In this document: positions 55,922 to 64,000 of the stretch, piece after piece
How positions within the stretch are numbered: position 1 is the first letter of the stretch
Layout of the letters: each line of letters opens with the position of its first letter
From: Marisediminitalea alba
GTDB taxonomy: Bacteria; Pseudomonadota; Gammaproteobacteria; Enterobacterales; Alteromonadaceae
Length of the DNA stretch: 64,000 nt
Reading direction: 5' to 3'
Assembly: GCF_002993365.1 (NCBI RefSeq)
Contig: NZ_PVNP01000016.1
Coordinates: 27,201 to 91,200 of the forward strand
Position numbers and translations under genes: made by a program
The notes under the pieces: model-generated
Database searches by the model: none
What the model saw: the letters and a program-made list of their open reading frames with translations, nothing else
Told to the model about the DNA's origin: nothing

Positions 55922-56635
55922 ATGGAAAAACGCGACGAGCTTTATCGCGGTAAAGCGAAAACTGTTTATCACACAGACGACAGTGACAAGTTAATTTTAT
56001 TGTTTCGCAACGATACTTCGGCTTTCGATGGTGAAAAAATCGAACAGTTAGATCGTAAAGGCGAGGTCAATAATAAGTTTAACCACTTTATCATGACCAA
56101 GCTGGAAGAAGCCGGTATTGCTACGCAGGTAGAATCACTGCTATCTGACACCGAGTCACTGGTTAAAAAGCTGGATATGATCCCGGTAGAGTGCGTTGTG
56201 CGTAACGTGGCTGCAGGTTCTCTGGTTCGCCGTCTGGGTGTGGAAGAAGGTCAGTTACTGAATCCACCGGTATTCGAATTCTTCCTTAAGAATGACGCGC
56301 TGCATGACCCAATGGTAAATGATTACCATATTGAGTCATTCGGCTGGGCCACTGCCGCTCAGGTTGCCCGCATGAAAGCACTGACATTTGCCGTCAACGA
56401 TGTACTGAAAGCATTGTTCGATCAGGGCGGTATGATTTTAGTGGATTATAAACTGGAATTTGGTGTGGACAGTGCCGGAAACATTGTGCTGGGTGATGAA
56501 TTTACGCCAGATGGTTGCCGTCTGTGGGATAAAGAAACCCGCAAGAAGATGGACAAAGACCGTTTTCGCCAGGGCTTAGGCTCAGTGGTAGAAACCTATA
56601 TTGAGGTGGCAGAACGCTTAGGCTTAAAGCTCTAA
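55922..56635 (+). CDS. purC: SAICAR synthetase
   Basis: 237 residues. PurC joins CAIR and aspartate with ATP in purine synthesis. [14 protein letters not shown] at the start binds [22 protein letters not shown] residues lie near 80-96, and the LVDYKLEFG and [12 protein letters not shown] motifs near 175-200 are diagnostic. It lies 13 bases after bamC and ends the operon before a strong terminator. Confidence 0.96.
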   Translation: MEKRDELYRGKAKTVYHTDDSDKLILLFRNDTSAFDGEKIEQLDRKGEVNNKFNHFIMTKLEEAGIATQVESLLSDTESLVKKLDMIPVECVVRNVAAGSLVRRLGVEEGQLLNPPVFEFFLKNDALHDPMVNDYHIESFGWATAAQVARMKALTFAVNDVLKALFDQGGMILVDYKLEFGVDSAGNIVLGDEFTPDGCRLWDKETRKKMDKDRFRQGLGSVVETYIEVAERLGLKL

Positions 56636-56661
56636 TCGTGTTCTGACGTCGTAGCTATTTG

Positions 56662-56691
56662 AAATACCCGCCAGTGTGCGGGTATTTTTTT
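56662..56691 (+). terminator. Terminator after purC
   Basis: A perfect 10-bp stem AAATACCCGC/GCGGGTATTT with a 6-base loop and a T-run of seven, typical of an intrinsic terminator. Confidence 0.92.
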
Positions 56692-56814
56692 GTCCGTTAT
56701 CCGGTCTGGTTTCGAATAAACACCAAATCACCCCCACGCAGAATAGGCGCAAAGTGGTATTGAATTTAGCTAACAATATGCAACTATGGTTAAAAATGCT
56801 TTGCAGGACATCCT

Positions 56815-57660
56815 ATGGTACTGATTAAATTGGTTTTACTGGCTGCATTGGCAATGACAGCTTTTGCCGCTAATTCGCTGCTTTGCCGGATGGCGCTGGT
56901 GGACACCGATATCGACCCGGCCTCCTTCACCTTCTGGAGATTAACCAGTGGTGCGCTGATGTTAACCTTTTTGGTGGTTATGCGTAACCAAAAACCGCTA
57001 CAAGAAGGCAATATGGCTTCGGCTATAGCGCTGTTTGTGTATGCTGCCGGCTTTTCGTTTGCCTATATCAGCATGACCACCGGGGCCGGTGCTTTGTTAC
57101 TTTTCGGTGCGGTGCAGGTCACCATGATCAGTTGGGGTCTGTTTAAAGGCGAAAGGATGAGTACACTGCAATGGGGCGGCTTTCTGCTCGCCCTGGTTGG
57201 ACTCATACTGCTCCTGCTGCCTAATGCGGCAGTACCGCAGCTTTCCAGCGCACTGATGATGCTGGCGGCGGGAATCGCATGGGGTGTTTATTCGTTAAAG
57301 GGTAAGGGCGCTAAATTTCCCATAGAAGCTACAGCAGGTAATTTTATCCGTTCCACGCCACTGGCGTTAGTATTGCTGGTGATATTCTGGCCGGGCGGTG
57401 AGTTCCATGCTGAAGGTATGGCTTACGCCGTTGCCTCAGGCGCGATTGCCTCGGCATTAGGCTATGCCTTGTGGTATAGCATTCTGGTGCACATAGCGGC
57501 GATTAAAGCTGCAACATTACAATTATCTGTGCCGGTGCTGGCAGTCTTTGCCGGATGGTTGTTCTTAGATGAAACGGTCACGCTGAGGATTATCTTAAGC
57601 TCATTAGCCGTTATTGGTGGTGTCGCCATGGTGATTTGGGTTAAAAAAGCTGCCGGCTGA
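56815..57660 (+). CDS. EamA/DMT-superfamily permease
   Basis: 281 residues with ten hydrophobic segments in two related halves, typical of 10-TM drug/metabolite transporters. The first half has the ANSLLCRMALVDTDIDPASFTFWR motif region, the second a GVYSLKGKGAKFPIEA loop and a SVPVLAVFAGWLFLDE signature near 245. Substrate cannot be told. It forms a single-gene unit; GGACAT precedes the start. Confidence 0.85.
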   Translation: MVLIKLVLLAALAMTAFAANSLLCRMALVDTDIDPASFTFWRLTSGALMLTFLVVMRNQKPLQEGNMASAIALFVYAAGFSFAYISMTTGAGALLLFGAVQVTMISWGLFKGERMSTLQWGGFLLALVGLILLLLPNAAVPQLSSALMMLAAGIAWGVYSLKGKGAKFPIEATAGNFIRSTPLALVLLVIFWPGGEFHAEGMAYAVASGAIASALGYALWYSILVHIAAIKAATLQLSVPVLAVFAGWLFLDETVTLRIILSSLAVIGGVAMVIWVKKAAG

Positions 57661-57900
57661 ATGGTTTTACTATGCGCTAATACCTGTCGTTCAGCCGCCT
57701 AACCACTGCCATAGGAAGCCAGTATGTTGATTGAGTGATATGCCTTGGGGTTGTTAGTGTGGTTATGCCTGAATTAAGAATATTGGGAATCTTTCCAGCT
57801 TTAATACACAGCGCACATTTAACGCTTAATGAAATATTATTTGAGTCCTTGTGTATTGTCCCCTTTATTTATTAATCAATAAGTTAACGTAAATTAAGAC
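57661..57900. other. Gene-free region before flagellin
   Basis: No ORF or repeat seen; AT-rich, leading into the sigma-28 promoter. Confidence 0.5.
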
Positions 57901-57927
57901 TTAAGTTTAAAGACAGTAGGCCGATAC
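57901..57927 (+). promoter_or_regulatory. Sigma-28 (FliA) promoter of flagellin
   Basis: TTAAGTTT and GCCGATAC separated by 11 bases, close to the FliA consensus (TAAAGTTT-N11-GCCGATAA). It lies about 34 bases before the flagellin ATG. Confidence 0.85.
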
Positions 57928-57960
57928 GGATATCAGGAAGTCGAGAAGTATTCATGGAAG

Positions 57961-59391
57961 ATGTCTTTAGTTGTTGGTCACAATCAGTCAGCGCTTAATA
58001 TTCAGCGTCAGTTGTTCTCGGTAACAAACCGGCTGGACCAGTCTTTCGAACGCCTTTCCTCAGGTTTTCGCATCAACAGCGCTGCCGATGACGCAGCCGG
58101 ATTACAAATAGCTGATCGGCTGCAAAGTGATGTGATATCAAGCCGTCAGGTGGTGCGTAATCTCAATGATGGTATTAGCTACGCGCAGATTGCAGAAGGG
58201 GCGTTAGACGAAGTAAATACAGCTGCTCAGCGCATGCGTCAACTTGCCGTGCAGGCACAAAATGGCATTCACTCCGATAGCGATCGCCTGGCATTAGACA
58301 AAGAATTTCAGCAATTAAAAAGCGAGATTGATCGTATTGCCTACGAGACGGAAGCGTTTGGTCGTCATCCGTTATTATCGCCCGCCACATTATTATTTGC
58401 AGATAACTCTCCAGACAATGTGACGCTGGGTTCCGGTCAGCAGATAATTAATAACCTGCCTTTCAGTGGTAGCGGCAACGATTTTTACTTTATTCCGGCA
58501 GACTCTGAAAATATCCGCTTTACCTTCGATTCCTATAGCCTGGATGATGATATTCATCTTTTCACCACCAGCGGTGAGCATTTAGCGGGAGTAGAAGTAC
58601 CGGCGGTCGGAGATCCGCTGGCAGATTTTAACTGGCAGGATCTCGGCCTTGATTTAAGTAATATTGATACGGCTTTTTTGACTACCGGCAATGGATTTGA
58701 TGCCGGAGCCAGCTATGACGCGAGTAATATCAACGGGGCTAACGCTGTGGGAACCACCGTCACTTATAGTGGCGACGGAGATCTGGATAACGACGGGCGT
58801 ATTTTCACCGGCGAGACGGATGTAGAGGTGATTACGTTAACCGGCACCACCAATCAGGATATTATTCTGGCGGTCTCAGGGCAGAGCTCAGGGAGTTCTT
58901 ATAAGGGCCGAATATCCTGGGATCGGTTAGGCGGTGTGGCCAGTGCTGCCATTCAGGAGGCTGAACTGGCTGATGAAAACCCGGAAGAAGACGTTAAAAT
59001 TACTACGTCTGCAGCAATTAATGGCCCGCAGGATTACCATGAAATTGCCAAAACACCGGCTACAGCGGCCGATTTGGGGCTCACCGGCTTATCGTTAAGT
59101 AGCCAACAGCAGGCAGAAGTTGCTTTAAATGCGCTGTCTGGCGCAATAGATGATATTGGTGAAAAGCGCGCAGGTTATGGTGCTGTGCAGAATGCCATGC
59201 AATCCAATTTACGAAATCTGTCGATTCATGCCGAAAACACTCGGGCAGCACAATCACAAATAAGGGATACAAACTACGCCAGCGAAACGGCCAGTCTGGC
59301 AAGAAATCAAATCATTCAGTAAGCCAGTCAGTCATTGCTGAGTCAGGCCAACCAGCAGCCGGAAATAGCCTTAACGTTACTCAATGGCTAG
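57961..59391 (+). pseudogene. Flagellin with premature stop removing its C-terminal D0 end
   Basis: The N-terminal D0/D1 region is typical: LNIQRQLFSVTNRLDQSFERL, then a SGFRINSAADDAAGLQIADR block at about 30-55. The middle (about 140-330) is a variable insert with calcium-loop and pre-peptidase-like strands. The C-terminal D1/D0 resumes at AQSQIRDTNYASETASLARN. A TAA at 59320-59322 stops translation, but the same frame continues for 22 codons (ASQSLLSQANQQPEIALTLL..) to TAG 59391, giving the normal flagellin ending. One base change (CAA to TAA) would account for this. The D0 end is needed for filament assembly, so this copy is probably non-functional, although its sigma-28 promoter is intact. 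Other flagellin genes must lie elsewhere. Confidence 0.8.
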
Positions 59392-59394
59392 GCT

Positions 59395-59667
59395 CTAGAA
59401 ACCCAGTTTAATTTTTAAATGGTTTTTTGGTTTGCAGCAACAGGGCAGGATTTCATCGTCGTCGATAAAGGCGAGGGGATCAGTAGTGTATTCCACTTCG
59501 CCTTCCAGTAACGTGGTGCGGCAGGCACCGCAAAATCCCTCGCGGCAATGGTATTGCACGTCAATCTTTTGAGATTCAAGGCTTTCCAGCAGCGTTTTAT
59601 CGGGGGGTGCGGTCACCGTTACCGTATCGACAATGTCGATACGGTAGGTGTTGTCGCGGTCGGTCAT
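59395..59667 (-). CDS. yfaE: YfaE-type 2Fe-2S ferredoxin
   Basis: 90 residues. The cluster ligands are in CREGFCGACRTTLL (C-x4-C-x2-C) near 38-49 and a later Cys in EILPCCCKPK near 78. YfaE reduces the diferric-tyrosyl radical cofactor of NrdB to maintain it. It follows nrdB with a 10-base gap, the standard arrangement. Its stop lies three bases from the end of the flagellin frame. Confidence 0.9.
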   Translation of the reverse strand: MTDRDNTYRIDIVDTVTVTAPPDKTLLESLESQKIDVQYHCREGFCGACRTTLLEGEVEYTTDPLAFIDDDEILPCCCKPKNHLKIKLGF

Positions 59668-59677
59668 TGCCGGTTAT

Positions 59678-60808
59678 TTAAAGTTCGAAATCGGCAAAGT
59701 CGTCTTCGCTAACGGCTGAATCAATCTGACCTACCAGGTATGAGCTGATCTCTGATTCCTGTGGTGCCACCTGAACATTGTCGGAAATCAGGTAGTTATT
59801 CATCCATGGCAGCGGGTTAGAGGTAACGTCATAGGGCTGACCCATGCCGATAACCGCCATACGCTGGTTAGCAATGTATTCTACATACTGACACAGAATT
59901 TCTTTATTCAGGCCAATCATAGAGCCGTGCTGGAACAGGTACTCTGCCCATTGCTTTTCCTGCTCTACCGCTTTCATAAAGATTTCTTTTGCTTCATCGG
60001 CACATTCCTCGGCGATTTCCGCCATCTCCGGATCGTCTTTGCCTTTAGCCCACAGATTCAGAATATGCTGAGTGGAGGTCAGGTGCAGGTTTTCATCGCG
60101 GGCAATCAGGCGGATGATCTTGGAGTTACCCTCCATCAGCTCACGCTCTGCAAATGCGAAAGTACACGCAAAGGATACGTAGAAACGAATTGCTTCCAGT
60201 GCATTAACCGAGTTCATGCACAGGTAGAGTTTTTTCTTCAGCTCGCGCATGTTAACCGGGTAGGGCTGTCCTTCATTGGTATACATGCCTTCGCCCTGAG
60301 TTTGCCAAAGCTGTGTGGCATAAATCAGGTCGTCGTAATATTTGGAGATATCCGTTGCACGACGCTTAATTTCTTCATTCACCACGATATCTTCAAAGAT
60401 ACTGCTCGGATCGGTAAACAGGTTTCGCAGAATATGCGTGTAAGAGCGAGAGTGGATAGTTTCGAAGAACGACCAGGTCTCTGTCCAGGTTTCCAGTTCC
60501 GGCAACGAGATTATCGGTAGAAAGGCGATATTTGGACTGCGGCCCTGCACCGAATCAAGCAGTGTCTGATATTTCAGGTTAGAAATGAAAATGTGCTTTT
60601 CCGGCTCGGTCAGTTTTTGAAAGTCGACCCGGTCGCGGGTGACATCCACTTCTTCCGGACGCCAGAAAAAACTAATTTGCTTTTCGATGAGCTTTTCAAA
60701 AATAGAATGTTTTTGTTGGTCGTAACGGGCGACGTTAACCGGATTACCAAAAAACATAGGCTCGTCGAGCTGATTCACATTTTGCTGATTAAACGTGGTG
60801 TATTTCAT
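59678..60808 (-). CDS. nrdB: Ribonucleotide reductase class Ia, beta subunit
   Basis: 376 residues. The beta subunit holds the diiron-tyrosyl radical needed by NrdA to make deoxyribonucleotides. Iron ligands lie in [12 protein letters not shown] near 238-250 and the EE(I)[16 protein letters not shown] region near 145; [22 protein letters not shown] opens the protein. The usual upstream partner nrdA is absent here: the 280 bases before nrdB are non-coding and hold a NrdR box. The ribosome site is weak. Confidence 0.95.
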   Translation of the reverse strand: MKYTTFNQQNVNQLDEPMFFGNPVNVARYDQQKHSIFEKLIEKQISFFWRPEEVDVTRDRVDFQKLTEPEKHIFISNLKYQTLLDSVQGRSPNIAFLPIISLPELETWTETWSFFETIHSRSYTHILRNLFTDPSSIFEDIVVNEEIKRRATDISKYYDDLIYATQLWQTQGEGMYTNEGQPYPVNMRELKKKLYLCMNSVNALEAIRFYVSFACTFAFAERELMEGNSKIIRLIARDENLHLTSTQHILNLWAKGKDDPEMAEIAEECADEAKEIFMKAVEQEKQWAEYLFQHGSMIGLNKEILCQYVEYIANQRMAVIGMGQPYDVTSNPLPWMNNYLISDNVQVAPQESEISSYLVGQIDSAVSEDDFADFEL

Positions 60809-60840
60809 ATTTTATTATCACTTCACTAGCGCAATAAGAA

Positions 60841-60858
60841 GCCCGGCTGGCGCCGGGC
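60841..60858 (-). promoter_or_regulatory. GC-rich hairpin in the nrdB leader
   Basis: Stem GCCCGGC/GCCGGGC with a 4-base loop lies 32 bases before the nrdB ATG. On the minus strand it is followed by TTCTTATT. It could be a leftover terminator or an attenuator in the leader. Confidence 0.4.
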
Positions 60859-61016
60859 AAATGAATAATTGTTATATTTTATTATGTCCTGAGAAAAATG
60901 TAACAAGCGAGTGGGTGGGTTGGTCTAAATCTACTCTTGAACCCTTATAAAATATAACACTCAACATTTGTTATCCCCAGCAGCATAACCATACTTAGTA
61001 ACATAGTTAAAATGTA

Positions 61017-61032
61017 ACACAATATATAGTGT
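61017..61032 (-). promoter_or_regulatory. NrdR box upstream of nrdB
   Basis: ACACAATATATAGTGT is an almost perfect palindrome matching the NrdR consensus (ACACWATATATWGTGT). It lies about 210 bases before nrdB. NrdR represses ribonucleotide reductase genes when dATP is high; boxes usually occur in pairs about 31 bases apart, but no clear second copy is seen. Confidence 0.7.
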
Positions 61033-61091
61033 TTTGATACGTCAAAATTAGCTAAAGGATTAATGATTTTTTAGAGCAAAATGTTACACAT

Positions 61092-61780
61092 TTAGTTGGA
61101 GGGGTACGATGGAGGGTAATGCAAAGGTTGATTACCTATCACATCAAAGCCGGATAAAAACCATTGCAACTGCTTTTCACTCAGGCGCATGCGTTGTAAT
61201 TCAGCATCATTTGGCCATTTAAAGCGGTGCTTATCCAATCGCGAATGCTACAGCGCGAAGCCGGTTTTATCTGCATATCCCAGTAAAGGATTTTGAGTTT
61301 ATCGCGCCTTTTATTGTAGAAGACAATCAGAGCATCCTAGAATGGACTAAGGTGGATATATTGCTCAACCACCGCAACAATCAGCCTGTTGATGGACATA
61401 CGGAAATCGACGATATTTAAGTATAGGTAAATGTCGGCAGGCGCGACGAACATCTTCATTCGCTAAGCGCCTTCATCACGTCGCTAACCAATAAGGTTGT
61501 TGTAAGGTAATGGGTAAACTGAGCTGTCCCGCGCCATAATCCAGAGTTATCTGATCATTCGCAGTAAACTCCCTGGATACAATCGTGGTGACTTCGCTTT
61601 TCACTTGAAGAAACTTACTTTGATAATGTTGCAAGCAGATATCACTGCGCCTGGCATAAAAGGTTTGGATATTGATATGTTGTTGCCGGCATAATTCGAC
61701 GGCCGAGAAGCTACTCTGTTGTTACTGTTAGAATAATTGTCGCCATTCTGGCTGGCTTCGTTGAGGGTTTCGCTTAACAT
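61092..61780 (-). pseudogene. IS66-family remnant (decayed tnpA and tnpB)
   Basis: Reading the minus strand with frame changes recovers both small IS66 proteins. A TnpA-like frame begins at ATG 61780, shifts, and ends with LDYGAGQLSLPITLQQPYWL near 61478. A TnpB-like frame begins at ATG 61453 with the family start MFVAPADIYLYLNIVDFRMS, continues through IVFYNKRRDKLKILYWD and KTGFAL, and ends with LSEKQLQWFLSGFDV and HYPPSYPSN at 61092. It has two internal TAG codons (one at 61337-61339) and an 8-base insertion after YWD. The large tnpC transposase gene and both ends are missing, so the element is dead. Confidence 0.75.
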
Positions 61781-62047
61781 TCTCCGTTTAAAAAGTACAC
61801 CATGCTGTAGGTATTTTAGAGTTTGAATGTGAGGAGCACCTGACGCTCACCCTAAACTCGCTATTCCTGACTTATTACTAGTTTGGAGAGAGTATAAAAA
61901 TATCAGTGTAAGTGGAATTTGGGAACCAGGTCTATGGTTCGTGCAATTAGGGTTGATGTATCAGTCGGGCCAGAAGTTTGACTATTCGTTTCTAATATTC
62001 TCCCCCTCTTTAAAACCTCACTACAAAGGGGGAGACAATACTAAGTA
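61781..62047. other. Non-coding stretch with an inverted repeat
   Basis: No gene is seen between the IS66 remnant and the crystallin-like gene. TCTCCCCCT (61999-62007) and AGGGGGAGA (62027-62035) form a 9-bp stem with a 19-base loop, just downstream of the crystallin-like stop, possibly acting as its terminator. Confidence 0.5.
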
Positions 62048-62731
62048 TTACCGTATTAGAACGCCGCCGCCAGAACCGCCACCGCCAGAACCACTTCCAG
62101 GAAGAGGGGTCGGATCGCAAAACAAGTCATAAGTAACCATAAAAGTTGATGCTTTGTCGTTAAAGTTGTAAGCGCCTAAAGAATTAACATTGGCGTCGAA
62201 TTCAACTCTTGTTCCACTCAAGTTACCGTCTTTTGTCAGTATCGCGCACATACCAGACGGAACCTTAATACTTGTCACTTCATCGTTCAAAGTATGAAAA
62301 CCACCAGAAGTATCAACGGGTGCTGCCAAAAAACTGCCAGATAAATTACTATGTCTATAGAAATAAACTAAATCGGATGAGTCACAAGCATTAATTCTAT
62401 ATCTACCTTGAATTGGATAAACCCACATTGATGAAATGGTGTCATTGAAATTATAATTACCAAGGCTTGGATATTCACCTTCGGTCAAGAATATATGTTC
62501 ACCTCTGTAGTCTGAATCCTTAAAGACTACTAGACACGAACCTTCACTCACAAAAGCTGAAGAGAATGAGTCATTGTCACTGCCAAGTGTTCGAAAAGAA
62601 TTATCATAAGCGTTAATGAGCACTTGTCCTGGGTTTAGTGCTAAGTTTCCATCTTTATAAAGCAAGGCATAGTTTGCAAATGACGGAGTTGACACAAGTA
62701 TCGTCAAGATTAACAATAAAAACCTGTTCAT
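62048..62731 (-). CDS. Secreted beta/gamma-crystallin-like protein with four calcium motifs
   Basis: 227 residues. The signal peptide covers about 1-19 (LLLILTILVSTPSFA). Four copies of the [N/D][N/D]xx[S/T]S calcium-binding motif occur: NDSFSS (53-58), NDTISS (96-101), NDEVTS (149-154) and NDKAST (191-196, the last position degenerate). Spacing of 40-53 residues fits four Greek-key motifs forming two beta/gamma-crystallin domains. A Gly/Ser-rich tail ends the protein. Such bacterial proteins bind calcium and are extracellular; their role is mostly unknown. An ISAs1 element lies 17 bases upstream of the ATG, so the native promoter is displaced. Confidence 0.8.
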   Translation of the reverse strand: MNRFLLLILTILVSTPSFANYALLYKDGNLALNPGQVLINAYDNSFRTLGSDNDSFSSAFVSEGSCLVVFKDSDYRGEHIFLTEGEYPSLGNYNFNDTISSMWVYPIQGRYRINACDSSDLVYFYRHSNLSGSFLAAPVDTSGGFHTLNDEVTSIKVPSGMCAILTKDGNLSGTRVEFDANVNSLGAYNFNDKASTFMVTYDLFCDPTPLPGSGSGGGGSGGGVLIR

Positions 62732-62748
62732 AAAAGTTCCTTCTGTAG

Positions 62749-62769
62749 CAGGGTGAGATCGTGAATATT
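62749..62769 (+). repeat. ISAs1 left inverted repeat
   Basis: Begins CAGGG and shares about 13 of 21 positions with the inverted right end; imperfect terminal repeats are usual in this family. Confidence 0.6.
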
Positions 62770-62855
62770 TATTAACCAGTTGGAGGAAACTAAACGATCA
62801 GTTTGACGATCCGGTTTAGTCGTGATCTTATACTCTCTTTTTGGGGAGTAAAACC

Positions 62856-63977
62856 ATGTATATCGAAGCCTTCACCACCCACTTTGGGGAATTATCTGAC
62901 ACGCGTCAATCAGCAAAAGTGACCTATCCACTTGAGGATATTTTGTTTATCACCTTATGTGGTGTCGTCGCTGGAGCCGAAGGGTGGAGCGATATCCGGG
63001 ACTATGCCGACGGTCATATTGGCTGGTTCCAGCAACATGGTTACTTGCGCGATGGCGTCCCCGTTGATGACACTATTGCCCGTACCATTTCGCGTCTCGA
63101 CCCAGAGCAGTTTAGAGCTTGCTTTATCAACTGGATGCAGGCTGTACATGAAAGCACCGAAGGACAATTGATTGCGATTGACGGTAAAACGCTGCGAAGC
63201 TCCTACCAGCGCGGTGACCGCCAATCAACGATACACATGGTCAACGCGTTTGCCTGCACCAATAAAGTCGTTTTAGGTCAGGTTAAAACCTCAGAGAAGT
63301 CGAACGAAATTACAGCAATCCCTGAGCTTATTCAGTTACTTGATGTTCAGGACACCTTGGTATCAATTGATGCTATGGGCTGCCAGACCAGCATCGCAGA
63401 GCAAATAGTCGAGCAAGGTGGTGATTACCTGTTCACACTCAAAAGCAATCAGGGCAAGCTCTGTAAAGCAGTCGAGGATGCGTTTACTGAGACACGGGAA
63501 GCACCACTTGGTGGCTTAACCTTCGAGCAAAAGCGGGGTCGCATAGAAGCCCGGACATACCATGTGTTAAGTGCTGATGAGGTGAGCAAAGCGTTCCCGC
63601 AATGGCCTGAGTTAAAGACGCTTGGCATGAGCATGAGCTTCCGCCAACAACAAGGCAAAGCACCTGAACTGACGTATCGCTACCATATCAGCTCCGCACC
63701 ATTAAGTGAGAAGCAACTAGCCGAAGCAGTACGTTCCCACTGGGCTGTAGAGAACAGCTTACATTGGGTACTGGATGTCAGCATGGGTGAAGACGACTGC
63801 CAGATACACCAGAATCACGGTGCCGAAAACTGGTCGATGCTACGCCATTTAGCGCTAAACATGTTGCGGGCAGAGTCATCAAAAGGCAGCATACCCGCCA
63901 AGCAAAAACGGGCTTGGATGAAAGCCAGCTATCTGGAAGCTGTGCTAACTGCGGGTTTTAGTGGCATGATTAATTAG
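62856..63977 (+). CDS. ISAs1-family transposase (DDE)
   Basis: 373 residues. The N-terminal DUF4372-like helical region (TTHFGELSDTRQSAKVTYPLEDIL) and catalytic core fit the ISAs1 group. DDE residues lie in LIAIDGKTLRSSY near 112, LVSIDAMGCQ near 173 and HWAVENSLHWVLDV near 300. The ATG at 62856 has GGGGAG seven bases upstream; an in-frame TTG five codons earlier is less likely. The frame is intact, so the element may be active. It ends 23 bases before the IS end. Confidence 0.92.
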   Translation: MYIEAFTTHFGELSDTRQSAKVTYPLEDILFITLCGVVAGAEGWSDIRDYADGHIGWFQQHGYLRDGVPVDDTIARTISRLDPEQFRACFINWMQAVHESTEGQLIAIDGKTLRSSYQRGDRQSTIHMVNAFACTNKVVLGQVKTSEKSNEITAIPELIQLLDVQDTLVSIDAMGCQTSIAEQIVEQGGDYLFTLKSNQGKLCKAVEDAFTETREAPLGGLTFEQKRGRIEARTYHVLSADEVSKAFPQWPELKTLGMSMSFRQQQGKAPELTYRYHISSAPLSEKQLAEAVRSHWAVENSLHWVLDVSMGEDDCQIHQNHGAENWSMLRHLALNMLRAESSKGSIPAKQKRAWMKASYLEAVLTAGFSGMIN

Positions 63978-64000
63978 TGAGCACTCATGCGGTTGCCCTG
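63975..64000 (-). repeat. ISAs1 right inverted repeat
   Basis: Read on the minus strand it begins CAGGGCAACCGCATGAGTGC, the mirrored partner of the left end. The window ends here. Confidence 0.65.

Larger units (their letters stand above)
62749..64000 (+). mobile_element. ISAs1-family insertion sequence, apparently complete
   Basis: About 1252 bp. The right end, ending in GGTTGCCCTG at 64000, matches in inverted form a left end starting CAGGGTGAGATCGTG at 62749 (about 13 of 21 positions). Size and a single transposase gene fit the ISAs1 family. Because the window ends exactly at the right terminus, target-site duplications cannot be checked. Confidence 0.8.

Noticed and set aside
59320..59322. 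Stop-codon readthrough or selenocysteine in flagellin
   Set aside because: The stop is TAA, which is not used for selenocysteine or pyrrolysine, and a simple CAA-to-TAA change explains it.

Overview
The window looks like a chromosomal segment of a marine gammaproteobacterium, most likely of the Alteromonadaceae. The main evidence is a backbone whose gene order matches that around the E. coli purMN-hda-arsC-bepA-perM-bcp-gcvR-dapA-bamC-purC genes (purN 40.8 kb to purC 56.6 kb). The many small membrane proteins, a FadE-type acyl-CoA dehydrogenase, a MASE1 hybrid kinase and a glucosylglycerate (compatible solute) operon fit a marine habitat. Family assignments come from reading motifs in the translated sequence; no database search was run.

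Layout. 1-4.1 kb: end of a gamma-glutamyltransferase gene, O-acetylhomoserine sulfhydrylase, a small cytochrome c with an FNR-like box, a lipoprotein and cysK. 4.3-8.9 kb: a coupled AAA ATPase (MoxR/CoxD) / VWA (CoxE) / RDD / MocA-like nucleotidyltransferase cluster, then a rhomboid protease. 8.9-15.8 kb (minus strand): MarC, a small methyltransferase, a MATE pump, moeA and a hybrid histidine kinase. 16-21.4 kb: a very large FG-GAP repeat lipoprotein and a membrane protein/diguanylate cyclase pair.

21.6-26.5 kb is an accessory region. It holds an integrase-less integron cassette array (four complete attC sites and one half site) with a lipoprotein, a HigBA toxin-antitoxin pair and a DUF3703 protein. 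The array ends abruptly in a 5'-truncated, frameshifted YcxB-like gene. Small membrane proteins follow, one of them out of frame across a run of nine G. 26.5-28.5 kb encodes a hydrolase/beta-lactamase fusion lipoprotein. 28.5-33.2 kb is a tight four-gene operon that appears able both to make and to phosphorolyse glucosylglycerate.

33.4-37 kb: cmoAB, a LuxR-type response regulator and adenosine deaminase. At 37.07-37.46 kb there is an ORF-less element bounded by two IS200/IS605-like hairpins. It contains a predicted pseudoknotted RNA and a multi-hairpin junction, and is the most unusual object in the window. 37.5-56.6 kb is housekeeping: fadE, purMN, hda, arsC-wrbA, bepA, perM, bcp-gcvR and dapA-bamC-purC. 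Inside it, a secreted metalloprotease-like lipoprotein is split by an in-frame TAG.

56.8-64 kb: a DMT permease, then a flagellin gene with a near-perfect sigma-28 promoter but a premature stop that removes the last 22 residues, then nrdB-yfaE with a NrdR box but no adjacent nrdA. After that come a decayed IS66 remnant, a four-motif beta/gamma-crystallin-like secreted protein, and an intact ISAs1-family element inserted 17 bases before its start codon, ending at the last base of the window. Two decayed genes, two insertion elements and the truncated cassette array show that the flanks of the conserved backbone have been actively rearranged.
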